NCBI GenBank assembly: GCA_964387365.1
Contig: CAYLWP010000006.1
Span: forward strand, 1 to 37,702
Origin: COE1 sp964387365
Lineage (GTDB): Bacteria > Bacillota > Clostridia > Lachnospirales > Lachnospiraceae
DNA length: 37,702 bases
Direction: 5' to 3'
The notes beneath the pieces are model-generated. The model did not search any database, was not told the DNA's origin, and was given only the letters and a program-made list of their open reading frames with translations. Both the position numbers and the translations under genes were made by a program. Shown piece by piece: positions 9,125 through 18,474 of this stretch. How positions within the stretch are numbered: position 1 is the stretch's first letter; each line of letters opens with the position of its first letter.

Positions 9125-10546
9125 ATGAAGAAAAAAGTTTTAAGTACTTTGCTTGCAGTATCTATGGTTGCTGGCTTAATGACAGGCTGTGGCAGCACAG
9201 ATTCATCAAGCACAACAACAGACACAAAGCCTGATTCAACTACAACTACTACAACAACAGATACAACATCTGATGCAGCTACAACAGATACAGCAGCAGA
9301 CACTGTAGAGCAGGGTAAGGTTGTGAATATCTATTCTTGGAACGAAGAGTTCAAGGGTCGTTACGAAGCTTACGCAGCTGACCTAGCTGAGAAGCACGGT
9401 GTTGAAGTTAACTTCGTAATCGTAGCAAACGAGAACAATGCTTACCAGAACAACTTAGACGCAGCATTAATGGCTCAGGCTGACGCTGCTGCAGATGATA
9501 AGGTAGACATATTCTTAGTAGAAGCTGACTATGCTTCTAAGTATACAAAGTCTGAGTTCGCTCTTGATGTTGTAAACGATATCGGATTAACAGCTGAAGA
9601 CTTAGCAGGACAGTATCAGTATACAAAGGACATCGTTACTGTTGATGGCGTACAGAAGGGTACAACATGGCAGGCAACACCTGGTCTTTTCGCTTACAGA
9701 CGTTCTATCGCTAAGGAAGTTTTGGGAACAGATGACCCAACAGAAGTACAGGCTCTCTTAGCTGACTGGGATAAGTTCGACAGCGTAGCAGCTCAGATGA
9801 AGGATGCAGGATATTTCATGCTTTCAGGATATTCTGATTCATTCAGAACATTCTCTAACAACGTAGCAGAGCCTTGGGTAGACGGAACAAAGATTGTTAT
9901 CGATGACAACATCTTCAGATGGATTGAGCAGACAAAGGAATATACAGATAAGGGATACAACAACAAGACAAGTCTCTGGGCTCCTGAATGGAGTGCTGAC
10001 CAGGGTCCTGACGGAAAGGTATTTGGTTTCTTCTATTCTACATGGGGAATCAACTTCACTCTATTAGGAAACTCTCTTGCAGATCCTACAGCAGAGGCAA
10101 AGGTTGGAAACGGTATCTATGGTGACTACGCTGTATGTGAAGGACCACAGCCATATTACTGGGGTGGAACATGGATCTGTGCAGCTCAGGGAACAGATAA
10201 CGCATCTTTCATCAAGGACTTAATGTACAGATTAACATGTGATGCTGAAACAATGAAGCAGATCACACTTGATACAGAAGATTATACAAACAATATCGCA
10301 GCTATGGAAGAAATTGCAAACAGCGATTACGGCTCAGCATTCTTAGGCGGCCAGAACCACATTGCACTCTTCTCAGAAGCAGCTCAGAAGATTGATATGA
10401 GCAACATCAGCGATTACGATCAGGGATTAAACGAAGCAATCCAGACAAGCTTTAATGAATATTTCGAAGGAAATGTTGATTATGATACAGCTTTAGAGAA
10501 CTTCTATACATCAGCTATCGAAAAGTATCCTGAATTAACAAAATAA
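9125..10546 (+). CDS. Sugar ABC transporter substrate-binding lipoprotein (CUT1)
   Basis: The 473 residues begin with a lipoprotein signal ending in LMTGC, with Cys22 as the lipidation site. A Thr/Ser/Asp-rich linker (about 23-62) would hold the protein away from the membrane. The rest is a type-1 carbohydrate-binding fold, family SBP_bac_1/8. It captures oligosaccharides outside the cell and delivers them to the two permeases downstream. A strong GGAGG site precedes ATG. Codon choice is noticeably more biased than in neighbouring genes, suggesting high expression. No transporter ATPase is encoded nearby, so a shared MsiK/UgpC-type ATPase is expected elsewhere. The nearby GH3 gene suggests beta-gluco-oligosaccharides, but the adjacent alpha-glucan operon leaves maltodextrin possible. 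Confidence 0.93.
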   Translation: MKKKVLSTLLAVSMVAGLMTGCGSTDSSSTTTDTKPDSTTTTTTTDTTSDAATTDTAADTVEQGKVVNIYSWNEEFKGRYEAYAADLAEKHGVEVNFVIVANENNAYQNNLDAALMAQADAAADDKVDIFLVEADYASKYTKSEFALDVVNDIGLTAEDLAGQYQYTKDIVTVDGVQKGTTWQATPGLFAYRRSIAKEVLGTDDPTEVQALLADWDKFDSVAAQMKDAGYFMLSGYSDSFRTFSNNVAEPWVDGTKIVIDDNIFRWIEQTKEYTDKGYNNKTSLWAPEWSADQGPDGKVFGFFYSTWGINFTLLGNSLADPTAEAKVGNGIYGDYAVCEGPQPYYWGGTWICAAQGTDNASFIKDLMYRLTCDAETMKQITLDTEDYTNNIAAMEEIANSDYGSAFLGGQNHIALFSEAAQKIDMSNISDYDQGLNEAIQTSFNEYFEGNVDYDTALENFYTSAIEKYPELTK

Positions 10547-10571
10547 TTTGTCGGAGACAAATAAGTAATAG

Positions 10572-10615
10572 AAGGGGCGCCTGAGGCTATGTATGCAAAA
10601 GGATGCCCCTTTTGT
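10572..10615 (+). terminator. terminator/attenuator between binding protein and permeases
   Basis: AAGGGGC (10572-10578) pairs with GCCCCTT (10605-10611), followed by TTTGTTT. It sits inside the importer operon, so partial termination could keep binding protein far more abundant than permeases. Confidence 0.75.
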
Positions 10616-10641
10616 TTCAAGAATATGTGAGGAGAAGAGTT

Positions 10642-11562
10642 ATGAAGGCTTCTAAAACAAAGAAAAAAGTTGTAAATTATTCCAAGTGGGGATATATCTT
10701 CCTCATACCGTTCTTTGTAGTTTATGTGGTATTCTCTTTGATACCAATGTTACAAACCTTTTATTATAGTTTTTTCGAGAATTACATGTCCGGTCTGAAG
10801 ACAATCGGTCCGAACTTTGTTGGATTAGAAAATTATAAGACCTTATTAACCGAAGGTGATTTGTTAAAGTATCTTTACAATACCTTGGTTATGTGGATTA
10901 TTGGATTCGTACCTCAGATAGCAGTTTCACTGCTCTTGGCAGCTTGGTTTACCGATAACCGTTTAAAATTGAAAGCTTCCGGTTTCTTTAAAACCGTAAT
11001 TTATATGCCGAACCTTATTATGGCTTCTGCGATGTCCATGTTATTCTTTACCTTATTCTCTAATAACGGACCAATTAACATGATGCTTATTGACGCAGGA
11101 GTTGTAGCAGAACCGATTCACTTCATGTCATCCACAGGCGGTGCAAGAAGCTTAATCGCGATTATGAACTTCTTAATGTGGTTTGGTAACACAACCATTA
11201 TTTTAATGGCAGGTATGATGGGTATTGACCCGGGACTGTTTGAGGCAGCCGAAGTAGACGGCGCAACCTCTACCCAGGTATTTACCAAGATTACATTACC
11301 ACTGTTAAAGCCTATTTTGACCTATACAATTATTACATCCTTAATTGGTGGATTGCAGATGTTCGACCTTCCGCAGATTTTAACAAACGGTGCAGGTGGT
11401 CCGGACAGAACAACTATGACTTTGATTATGTATTTGAATAAACATCTGTTTAACAAGAATTACGGTATGGCCGGTGCCTTATCTGTACTGATCTTTATTG
11501 TAACAGGTGGTCTGAGTATTATGGTATTCAAGTCATTGACCAATCAGAGAAAAGAGAGGTAG
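10642..11562 (+). CDS. Sugar ABC transporter permease, MalF-type
   Basis: The start is set at the ATG after GAGGAGAA, giving 306 residues; an in-frame ATG at 10603 lies within the upstream hairpin and has no ribosome site. Six hydrophobic membrane segments are visible, starting with YIFLIPFFVVYVVFSLIP (about 18-35). The cytoplasmic EAA loop, which docks the ATPase, begins at Glu201 (EAAEVDGA...LPLLKP). It forms the membrane channel with the next gene and uses the lipoprotein at 9125 as its receptor. It is separated from that gene by an attenuator-like hairpin and from the second permease by only 6 bp. Confidence 0.94.
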   Translation: MKASKTKKKVVNYSKWGYIFLIPFFVVYVVFSLIPMLQTFYYSFFENYMSGLKTIGPNFVGLENYKTLLTEGDLLKYLYNTLVMWIIGFVPQIAVSLLLAAWFTDNRLKLKASGFFKTVIYMPNLIMASAMSMLFFTLFSNNGPINMMLIDAGVVAEPIHFMSSTGGARSLIAIMNFLMWFGNTTIILMAGMMGIDPGLFEAAEVDGATSTQVFTKITLPLLKPILTYTIITSLIGGLQMFDLPQILTNGAGGPDRTTMTLIMYLNKHLFNKNYGMAGALSVLIFIVTGGLSIMVFKSLTNQRKER

Positions 11563-11568
11563 TGCAAA

Positions 11569-12426
11569 ATGGAAAAAGAAAAGAGCGGTGGTTTAGGATT
11601 ACATGCAAGGAGAACGATGTCCTACATTGTGTTGGTTATTCTGTCTTTAGCTTGTATTCTGCCATTTTATATGTTACTTATTAATACAACAAGAAATCAC
11701 GTTGATATCCAGAGATCATTCTCGATGGTTCCGGGAAAGTCTTTGGTACCAAATATACAGAACGTATTGAACAATGAAACAATCCTGATTGTGCGCGGTA
11801 TGCTTAACAGTTTGATTGTATCCGTATCAACAGTTGTTTTATCCGTGTATTTTTCAACAATGACTGCTTATGCAATTCATGCATATGATTTTAAGATGAA
11901 GGAAGCAGCTTTCAACTTCATTTTGCTTATCATGACAGTTCCGACACAGGTTGGTGCTCTTGGTTTCATCAACTTGATGACAGATATGCACTTGAAGGAA
12001 ACATTTATTCCTTTGATTGTTCCGGCAATTGCATCTCCCGCAACCTTCTTCTTTATGAAGCAGTATATGGAGAGCTCTATTTCACTTGAGATTGTTGAGG
12101 CTGCAAGAATTGACGGTTCCGGTGAGTTCCGTACCTTCAATCAGATTATTATTCCGATGATGAAGCCGGCAGTTGCCGTTCAGGCAATCTTCGGATTTGT
12201 ATCAACCTGGAATAATTACTTTACTCCGTCGTTAATTTTAACAAAGGCAGAGAATAAGACCTTGCCGTTGTGGATTGCTTATTTAAGAAGTGCAGACTTC
12301 ACAAAGTTCGACATGGGTCAGCTTTATACGATGATTGCATTCTCTATCTTCCCTGTAATTGTTGTTTACTTGTTCCTTTCCAAGTTTATCGTACAGGGTG
12401 TTACACTTGGTAGTGTTAAAGGTTAA
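11569..12426 (+). CDS. Sugar ABC transporter permease, MalG-type
   Basis: This 285-residue permease has six predicted membrane segments, the first at about 17-37. The EAA loop begins at Glu177 (EAARIDGSGE...IPMMKP). It starts 6 bp after the preceding permease stop, with GAGAGG at the end of that gene serving as ribosome site, so the two are translationally close. It completes the CUT1 channel. A terminator follows at 12454. It is shorter than the second MalG-type gene at 21162 and lacks that protein's N-terminal extension, which suggests the two importers are not recent duplicates. Confidence 0.94.
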   Translation: MEKEKSGGLGLHARRTMSYIVLVILSLACILPFYMLLINTTRNHVDIQRSFSMVPGKSLVPNIQNVLNNETILIVRGMLNSLIVSVSTVVLSVYFSTMTAYAIHAYDFKMKEAAFNFILLIMTVPTQVGALGFINLMTDMHLKETFIPLIVPAIASPATFFFMKQYMESSISLEIVEAARIDGSGEFRTFNQIIIPMMKPAVAVQAIFGFVSTWNNYFTPSLILTKAENKTLPLWIAYLRSADFTKFDMGQLYTMIAFSIFPVIVVYLFLSKFIVQGVTLGSVKG

Positions 12427-12453
12427 TAAGTTAATATGGTCAGTAAATTTACA

Positions 12454-12480
12454 GGAGCCGGTGTGTTACCGGCTTCTTTG
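12454..12480 (+). terminator. intrinsic terminator of the first importer operon
   Basis: GGAGCCGGT (12454-12462) and ACCGGCTTC (12468-12476) pair over 9 bp with a 5-nt loop, followed by TTTG. The tail is short. Confidence 0.7.
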
Positions 12481-12567
12481 CATTTATTCACGAGGTGCTG
12501 TATTGGAATAATGTCATAAAAAACAGAGTAAAAAAACGGAATAGTGTACAAAGAATACAAAGACACG

Positions 12568-12596
12568 TTGACAAAAACAGAAGAATAAACTATTAT
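12568..12596 (+). promoter_or_regulatory. strong sigma-A promoter of the maltodextrin operon
   Basis: Perfect TTGACA (12568-12573), 17-bp spacer, TATTAT (12591-12596). Just downstream, ATGAATA (12605-12611) and TATTCAT (12618-12624) with eight T residues form a weak terminator-like hairpin almost at the expected transcript start. The 385-bp gap (12427-12811) otherwise holds the upstream terminator, two LacI-type sites and a 19-codon ORF at 12687-12746 with only modest coding support. Confidence 0.75.
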
Positions 12597-12642
12597 GAAA
12601 TAAGATGAATAGGAATATATTCATTTTTTTTAAAAGTATTAG

Positions 12643-12654
12643 CTAAGCGGTTAA
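12643..12654. promoter_or_regulatory. LacI-family operator 1
   Basis: CTAAGCGGTTAA is a near-palindrome with the central CG typical of LacI-family sites. It nearly matches 12764-12775. It lies about 50 bp past the -10 box, where binding would block elongation. The LacI-type gene at 15808 in the same operon is the natural candidate protein. Confidence 0.6.
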
Positions 12655-12763
12655 CTTAAATGCGATATTCATTTTAAGGATAATTCATGGAAAAACTATA
12701 CAAACAAATGAATAAAGTAGGTAATGAGATAAGAAAATTACACTAATTTATTTGTCATACAAG

Positions 12764-12775
12764 TTAAACGGTTAA
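12764..12775. promoter_or_regulatory. LacI-family operator 2
   Basis: TTAAACGGTTAA shares ten of twelve bases with 12643-12654. The two centres are 121 bp apart, compatible with DNA looping. It lies 36 bp before the amylase start. Confidence 0.6.
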
Positions 12776-12811
12776 TGGTAGGTAAACGAAATGGGTTAAA
12801 GGAGAAAGTAA

Positions 12812-14305
12812 ATGAAGAAAAAAGCGATTGTAAGTATGTTATCGGCAATGATGGTATTTTTGACTGCATGCTCCGGTACAGCACCACAGAGTACGGTAGA
12901 AAGTGCTGCAAGTACATAGGTTGCAGAGGAAAGCAGTACAACACAGACAGAGATTAGTACGGAAGCTGCGACAGGTGAAGAGGAAGTGGAACAAGAAGTG
13001 CGTTATCAGCCGGAATGGACCAAGGATGCCGTTATTTACGAAGTAAATGTGAGACAGTATACAGAGGAAGGAACCTTTGATGCGTTTTCGGAGCATTTGC
13101 AGACTTTGAAGGATATGGGTATCAACACACTCTGGTTTATGCCGATTCATCCGATTTCCGAGACAAAGCGTTCAGGAATACTGGGCTCTTACTATTCTAT
13201 AACAGATTACCGTCTGGTAAATCCGGAGTTTGGAACGAATGAGGACTTTAAGGAGCTTATTGACAAGGCACATGATATGGGTATGAAGGTTATGATGGAC
13301 TGGGTTGCCAATCATACAGGCTGGGACTGCGCATGGATTACAGAACATCCGGAATGGTATACCAAGAATTCCGCCGGAAACATCATTTCACCGGATGGCA
13401 TGGGATGGCCTGACGTTGCGGACCTGAACTATGATAATCAGGAAATGCGTGCAGAGATGATAGCGTGTATGAAGTACTGGGTGCAGGAGTATGATGTAGA
13501 CGGCTTCCGCTGTGACTTTGCTACCGGCGTTCCTCAGGATTTCTGGGAGACGGCAAGAACTGAGCTGGAGGAGATTAAGCCTGTTTATATGCTGGCTGAG
13601 GATCATCTGGTAAAGGAGCTGCTCGACGAGGCATTTGATTTTAACTATAATTGGAACTTATATGATTGTATGATTGAGGTTGCAAAGGACCGTAAGCAGG
13701 CAAACAGATTGAAGTTACATATTCCGGAGAACTTCCCGGATGGAACCTATACACTGAATTTCCTTGATAATCATGATAAGAATTCTTATGAAAGAACCAT
13801 CATGGGAGCTTTCGAACCGGATGCGTTACCGGCGATGTTTTCCTTTATCTATACAATACCGGGTGTTCCGTTAGTGTACACAGGCGATGAGATAGGTCTT
13901 GACCATGCAATCGAGTTTATGCAGAAGGATACTGTTGACTGGAACAGCTCAGAATACGATTACAGACCGCTTCTGGCAGAGCTTGGAAGCATCAGAAGCA
14001 GCAATCCGGCTCTTTACTGCGGAAACTATGGCGGTGAAATTAATTATTATGATGTAGATAACAAAAATATCTTTAGCTTCTATCGCGAGATGGACGGTAA
14101 TCGTGTAAAATGTATTTATAACTTGTCAAAGAGAGAACAGACGATAAATCTGTCTTCCGTTGTTGACGGTACGGAAACTGTTTTGCTTCACGGTGTTGGT
14201 TCGGGAAATATTGACATGACTGACGCCCCTGTAAATGAAGCAGGAATTAGTGGTGAGGTCACCATGCAGCCATGGGAGTTTTGGATATTATCAGAGGAGG
14301 AATAG
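12812..14305 (+). pseudogene. Lipoprotein GH13 alpha-amylase interrupted by in-frame TAG
   Basis: The reading frame begins at ATG after AAAGGAG with a lipoprotein signal (LTACS, Cys20). It meets TAG at 12917-12919 (codon 36), then continues in the same frame through a Ser/Thr/Glu linker into a complete GH13 domain ending at 14305. Catalytic residues, counted through the TAG, are Asp235 (GFRCDFA), Glu263 (LAEDH) and Asp322 (LDNHD), all present. The intact form would be a membrane-anchored alpha-amylase that trims starch or maltodextrin outside the cell. As read, only a 35-residue lipopeptide is made unless the stop is suppressed. A GTG at 12986 close behind GAAGAGG could restart a 439-residue cytosolic enzyme. 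It is the first gene of the maltodextrin operon. Confidence 0.85.
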
Positions 14306-14311
14306 AAGAAT

Positions 14312-15781
14312 ATGAGTGGAGCATTGGGAAAGGAACGTGTAGCGGGCGTATTGATGCCGGTAGCATCCCTTCCGTCCAAGGACGGAGTCGGAAGCTTCGG
14401 AAAGGAAGCGTATCGGTTTGTAGACCGTTTAGCCGGAATGGGAGTAAAGATTTGGCAGATTCTTCCGTTAAATCCTTTGGGATACGGTAATTCGCCGTAC
14501 CAGCCGTTTTCCTCCTTTGCGGGAGATGAGCTGTATATCGATCTTGGTTTGTTGGAAGAGGCTGGTTATCTTAGCGGCAGGAGAGATTGCTGTGCGACAG
14601 AGCCGGGAAAGATTTTATATGAGAAGGCAAGAGCATATAAGGCGCCATATCTTAAGGATGCCTATAAGACATTTTGGGAAAAGGAGTCAGGCTCTGCTGA
14701 ATTTTTAAAGTTCAGGGAACTGGACTGGGTTTATCCGTATGCAGTATTCGTAGCCTTGAAGAAGCAGAATTCCCTGCGTTGCTGGAACGAATGGCCAAAG
14801 GAAGAACAGGATTGGATTTTGGATAAAAAGTATGATATCAGCCATCTGGAGGAAGAGATTCAGTATCAGATGTTTTTACAGTTTATGTTCTTAAAGCAGT
14901 GGAAGGAACTAAAGCAGTATGCCAATAAGAAGGGAATCCGTATCATGGGAGATATTCCTTTCTATGTGGGAATCGATTCCCTTGATGTATGGGGCTGCAG
15001 AGAGAACTTCCTGTTGGATGCAGAAGGTAAACCGTGCTTTATCGCGGGCGTTCCGCCTGATTACTTTAGTAAAACAGGTCAGAGATGGGGTAATCCTATT
15101 TATAACTGGGAGTATTTGCAGAAGAATGGATTTGAGTTCTGGATTAACCGGCTTCGTTACAGCAGTGAACTGTATGATATTATCCGAATTGACCATTTCA
15201 GGGCATTTGATACCTATTGGAAGATTCCTTCGTCCTGCGAGACAGCGGTTGATGGAGAATGGGTAGAGGCACCGGGCTACGATTTATTTGATACCGTATT
15301 TACAAAAATGCCGGATATTCAGATTGTTGCTGAGGATTTGGGAGATTTGCGAGATGAGGTTCTGATTTTGCGGGATCATTATAACTTTATCGGTATGAAT
15401 ATTGCTGAATTTTCCCTGCTGTCTCCGGAAGAGCCCAAGGAGCATCAGCTGATTTACACAGGAACACATGATAACCAGACGGTAGAGGGCTGGTATCTTG
15501 GATTGGATAAGGACACACAGAAGAAGGTACGTCGTAAGCTTTCGCGTTTTGGAATGCCATGGGAAAGTATTTGCAAAAAAATGCTTCAGTTTGTGATCGG
15601 AAGCAAGGCATGTATGGCGATTATACCGTTAATGGATATCTTAGAGCTGGATGATACAGCAAGGCTCAACTCTCCGGGAACGGTCGGAAGTCCTAACTGG
15701 GAATGGCAGTTAGAGAGTGCGGATGCCATAACAAAATATGAGAAGCAAGTAGCAAAGATGATTGCACGTGCCGGAAGATAA
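14312..15781 (+). CDS. malQ: 4-alpha-glucanotransferase (amylomaltase, GH77)
   Basis: MalQ moves maltodextrin segments between chains, releasing glucose and longer glucans. The 489 residues match the usual compact bacterial form. The opening AGVLMPVASLPSKDGVGSFG and QILPLNPLGYGNSPYQPFS are family signatures. Catalytic residues are nucleophile Asp294 (RIDHFRAF), acid/base Glu341 (AEDLGDL) and Asp387 (GTHDNQT). It starts 6 bp after the amylase stop, and its AGGAGG-like site lies within that gene's end. No lesion is seen, in contrast with most of this operon, so it may be kept for cytosolic glycogen or maltodextrin turnover. Confidence 0.95.
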   Translation: MSGALGKERVAGVLMPVASLPSKDGVGSFGKEAYRFVDRLAGMGVKIWQILPLNPLGYGNSPYQPFSSFAGDELYIDLGLLEEAGYLSGRRDCCATEPGKILYEKARAYKAPYLKDAYKTFWEKESGSAEFLKFRELDWVYPYAVFVALKKQNSLRCWNEWPKEEQDWILDKKYDISHLEEEIQYQMFLQFMFLKQWKELKQYANKKGIRIMGDIPFYVGIDSLDVWGCRENFLLDAEGKPCFIAGVPPDYFSKTGQRWGNPIYNWEYLQKNGFEFWINRLRYSSELYDIIRIDHFRAFDTYWKIPSSCETAVDGEWVEAPGYDLFDTVFTKMPDIQIVAEDLGDLRDEVLILRDHYNFIGMNIAEFSLLSPEEPKEHQLIYTGTHDNQTVEGWYLGLDKDTQKKVRRKLSRFGMPWESICKKMLQFVIGSKACMAIIPLMDILELDDTARLNSPGTVGSPNWEWQLESADAITKYEKQVAKMIARAGR

Positions 15782-15807
15782 GACATAGCAGAGAGGCAAA
15801 AGATTGT

Positions 15808-16821
15808 ATGAAAATAAAGGATATAGCAGAAAAGGCGGGAGTTAGTACAGCAACCGTTTCTAATGTAATCAATGGTAATTACCATAAGGTTTCAAAGGCA
15901 ACGATTGAAAAGGTTCAAAAAATCATAGAAGAAAATGATTACAAGCCGAATGCAACGGCAAGGAGTCTGGCATTGAAGGAAAGTCACATTATCGGTGTGG
16001 TAATACCTAACCTCGGGGAAGATGAAGCGTTTTCCACAAGTGCATACTATTCCGAGATGGTAGCGATACTGGAGAATTATGTGCGTAAGCAGGGCTATTA
16101 TCTGATGATACGAAGTGTAGAAAAATGTATGGAAATGATTCCTATTTTTTCGGCCTGGAATGTAGATGGTGTTATCTTACTTGGTGCATTCAGAAATGAA
16201 GTCCCGGATATCGAGAAGCTGTTAAAGGTTCCGACGGTATATATAGATACCTATGCAGAGGACTTAGAGATTGCCAATGTAGGTATTGATGACTACAAGG
16301 GCGGCTATCTGGCAGCGAGATATTTATTGGGTAAGGGGCATAGGAAGATTGCCTTTGCAGGTCCCAATATCAACAGCTCGGGCGTTATCAGAGAGAGATT
16401 CCGCGGATTTTCCGATGCATGTAAGGAGCGACAGATTGAACTGACACCGGAGCATGTTTTTGAGGCGGAGACACTGTATGAGAAGGGTGTTGAGGTTGCC
16501 AAGAAAATTGCATTTTCCAATATCGGCTTTACGGCTGTGGCAACCATGTCAGACACGCTGGCGTTTGGTGTGATGGAAGGACTTCGTCTTTGCGGTGTCA
16601 ATATACCGGGAGATATTTCGGTAATCGGATTTGATAACCTGCCGGCCTGCAGGTATACGAATCCAAAGCTTACTACTGTTTCCCAGAATCTCGCATTAAA
16701 GGCAAATCGTGCGGCGGAGTTTTTATTTGAGATGATTCAGAATAAGGAAAAAAAGGTAGTGGATGAAAAAATTGATGTGGAAATTGTGGAAAGACAGTCT
16801 GTAAAAGAGCTGTTTTTGTAG
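15808..16821 (+). CDS. LacI-family regulator of the maltodextrin operon
   Basis: This 337-residue regulator has an N-terminal helix-turn-helix (KIKDIAEKAGVSTATVSNVI, 2-21). A hinge with ARSLA (about 53-57) follows; its leucine normally inserts at the central CG of the operator. A sugar-binding periplasmic-type core fills about 60-330. It is inside the operon, 26 bp after malQ and 26 bp before the neopullulanase-like gene. It probably binds the two CG-centred sites at 12643 and 12764 and is released by a maltodextrin, which would make the operon self-regulated. The gene looks intact, although most of its presumed targets do not. Confidence 0.93.
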   Translation: MKIKDIAEKAGVSTATVSNVINGNYHKVSKATIEKVQKIIEENDYKPNATARSLALKESHIIGVVIPNLGEDEAFSTSAYYSEMVAILENYVRKQGYYLMIRSVEKCMEMIPIFSAWNVDGVILLGAFRNEVPDIEKLLKVPTVYIDTYAEDLEIANVGIDDYKGGYLAARYLLGKGHRKIAFAGPNINSSGVIRERFRGFSDACKERQIELTPEHVFEAETLYEKGVEVAKKIAFSNIGFTAVATMSDTLAFGVMEGLRLCGVNIPGDISVIGFDNLPACRYTNPKLTTVSQNLALKANRAAEFLFEMIQNKEKKVVDEKIDVEIVERQSVKELFL

Positions 16822-16847
16822 ATAAGTCAGTTGGAGGATGAACAAGT

Positions 16848-18457
16848 ATGGAGCAGTGGCTCGAAAGTGTATATAGTGATGGTACGGAATGCTTTGTCAG
16901 CAATCCGCAGCCCAAGCTGTTTGAAACAGTTACCGTGTGGCTGAGAGTATATGAGGATGCTCTGGTCCGGCACGTATTCTTAAGAACCATTCCCAATGGT
17001 GCGGAAAGGTTAATCGAGGCAAGGCGGGAAAAGGTAGTAAACGGGCTTGCCTATTATGCAGCAGAACTGCAGATAACTGAAAAGAGAATGCAGTATCATT
17101 TTTATCTGGTATGTGATGAGATCATTTACTTCTATAACCAGAAGGAAATCACAACCTATGTGCCGGATCATACCTATGACTTTGTACTGCTTACCGATTA
17201 TAAACAGCCGGAGTGGGTTAAAAAATCCGTCTTTTACCAGATATTTCCTGAGCGCTTTTATAACGGAAATCCGGAGAATGACGTAAAGAGCGGAGAATAT
17301 CAGTTAAACGGTCACGATACCATTCAGATGGAGAGCTGGGAAGCAGAGCCGCTTCCGTATGAAAAGGGCTTTTGTCTGGATTTCTTTGGTGGTGACCTGG
17401 AGGGTGTAAAGGCAAAGATTCCTTACCTTAAGGAATTGGGAGTAACAGCGGTGTATCTTAATCCGATTTTCCTTGCCCCTTCCGTACATAAGTATGATTG
17501 TATTGATTACTTCCATGTTGACCCGCATTTTGGAGGAGATGAAGCGTTAATAGAGCTTTCCAAGGCACTGCATGAGAATGATATGAAGCTGATTCTGGAT
17601 ATTTCCATTAATCATACAGGAACAGCTCATCGCTGGTTTAACCGCGACGGACTGTTCTTTGATAAGTCAGAAGGCGCATACAATAACGAGGATTCCGAGG
17701 AAAGAGGCTTTTACTTTTTCAAGGAGGGAACCAACGATTATCTTGGCTGGTATGATGTGGCGGATTTACCGACGCTGAATTATACGTCGGATAAATTACG
17801 GGAAGTGATTTACAGAGGCAAGGATTCCGTAATCCGTAAGTGGTTAAAGGAGCCCTTTTGTATTGACGGCTGGAGATTTGACGTAGCAGATGTATTTGCA
17901 AGAAATAATGAGGTACAGCTGTCACATGAGCTGTAGCCGGAGATTAGAAAGAGTATTCGTGAAGAGAATCCGAATGCCTATATCCTTGCAGAGGACTGGG
18001 GCGATTGCGCGCCGTATATGCAGGGAGACGAGTGGGATTCTCCGATGAATTATTACGGTTGCGGTCGAGTGATTCGTCAGTTCCTCGGAGAGCCGGATTT
18101 GTTTCTTGGAAGAAATGAGATATTAAGAAAGGTTCCGTATAAAATGACGGCCAAGGACGTACAGGGAAGAGTGACGGAGCATAAGGCGTTGGCCGAGGGT
18201 GGTATGAAGTTCCTCTATGCCAAGGATGATATTGTTGTGATTGCCAGATTCTATGAGGATGAGGTATTTACAGCGGTAGTATCGGTAAGCGACGAGACCA
18301 AGAAAATTGTAATACCTTTTGGTAGTGTCGGAAGTGCAGGACCTAAGGGTAGCGTCGATGTATTCGGAAAAAATTAGAGTACAACCGCATCGATGAAAGA
18401 AATGCAGAGCTTGTTGTAAAAGCGCATCAGTCCTATTTTATCGATTGTACAAAATAA
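16848..18457 (+). pseudogene. Neopullulanase-like GH13 gene with three lesions
   Basis: An N-terminal beta domain (about 1-120, CBM34-like) precedes a GH13 barrel. Nucleophile Asp345 (GWRFDVADV) and acid/base Glu382 (AEDWGD) are readable. Lesion one is an in-frame TAG at 17934-17936 (codon 363) between those residues. Lesion two is near 18180, where VTEH joins directly to KALAEGG; the stretch that should hold GH13 region IV with the third catalytic Asp is missing, roughly 80 residues. Lesion three is near 18366-18374, where a run of six A residues gives GKN-stop; one more A would restore an ending that reads on to TAA at 18455. The ancestral enzyme would have cleaved cyclodextrins or branched maltodextrins in the cytosol. 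With region IV gone, readthrough alone would not restore activity. Confidence 0.85.
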
Positions 18458-18474
18458 AAACGAGGAGCTTGTGA

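Noticed and set aside
12687..12746. Small ORF of 19 codons in the maltodextrin leader
   Set aside because: It has a weak AAGGAT site and a plausible start, but short AT-rich frames arise by chance; kept only as a possibility.
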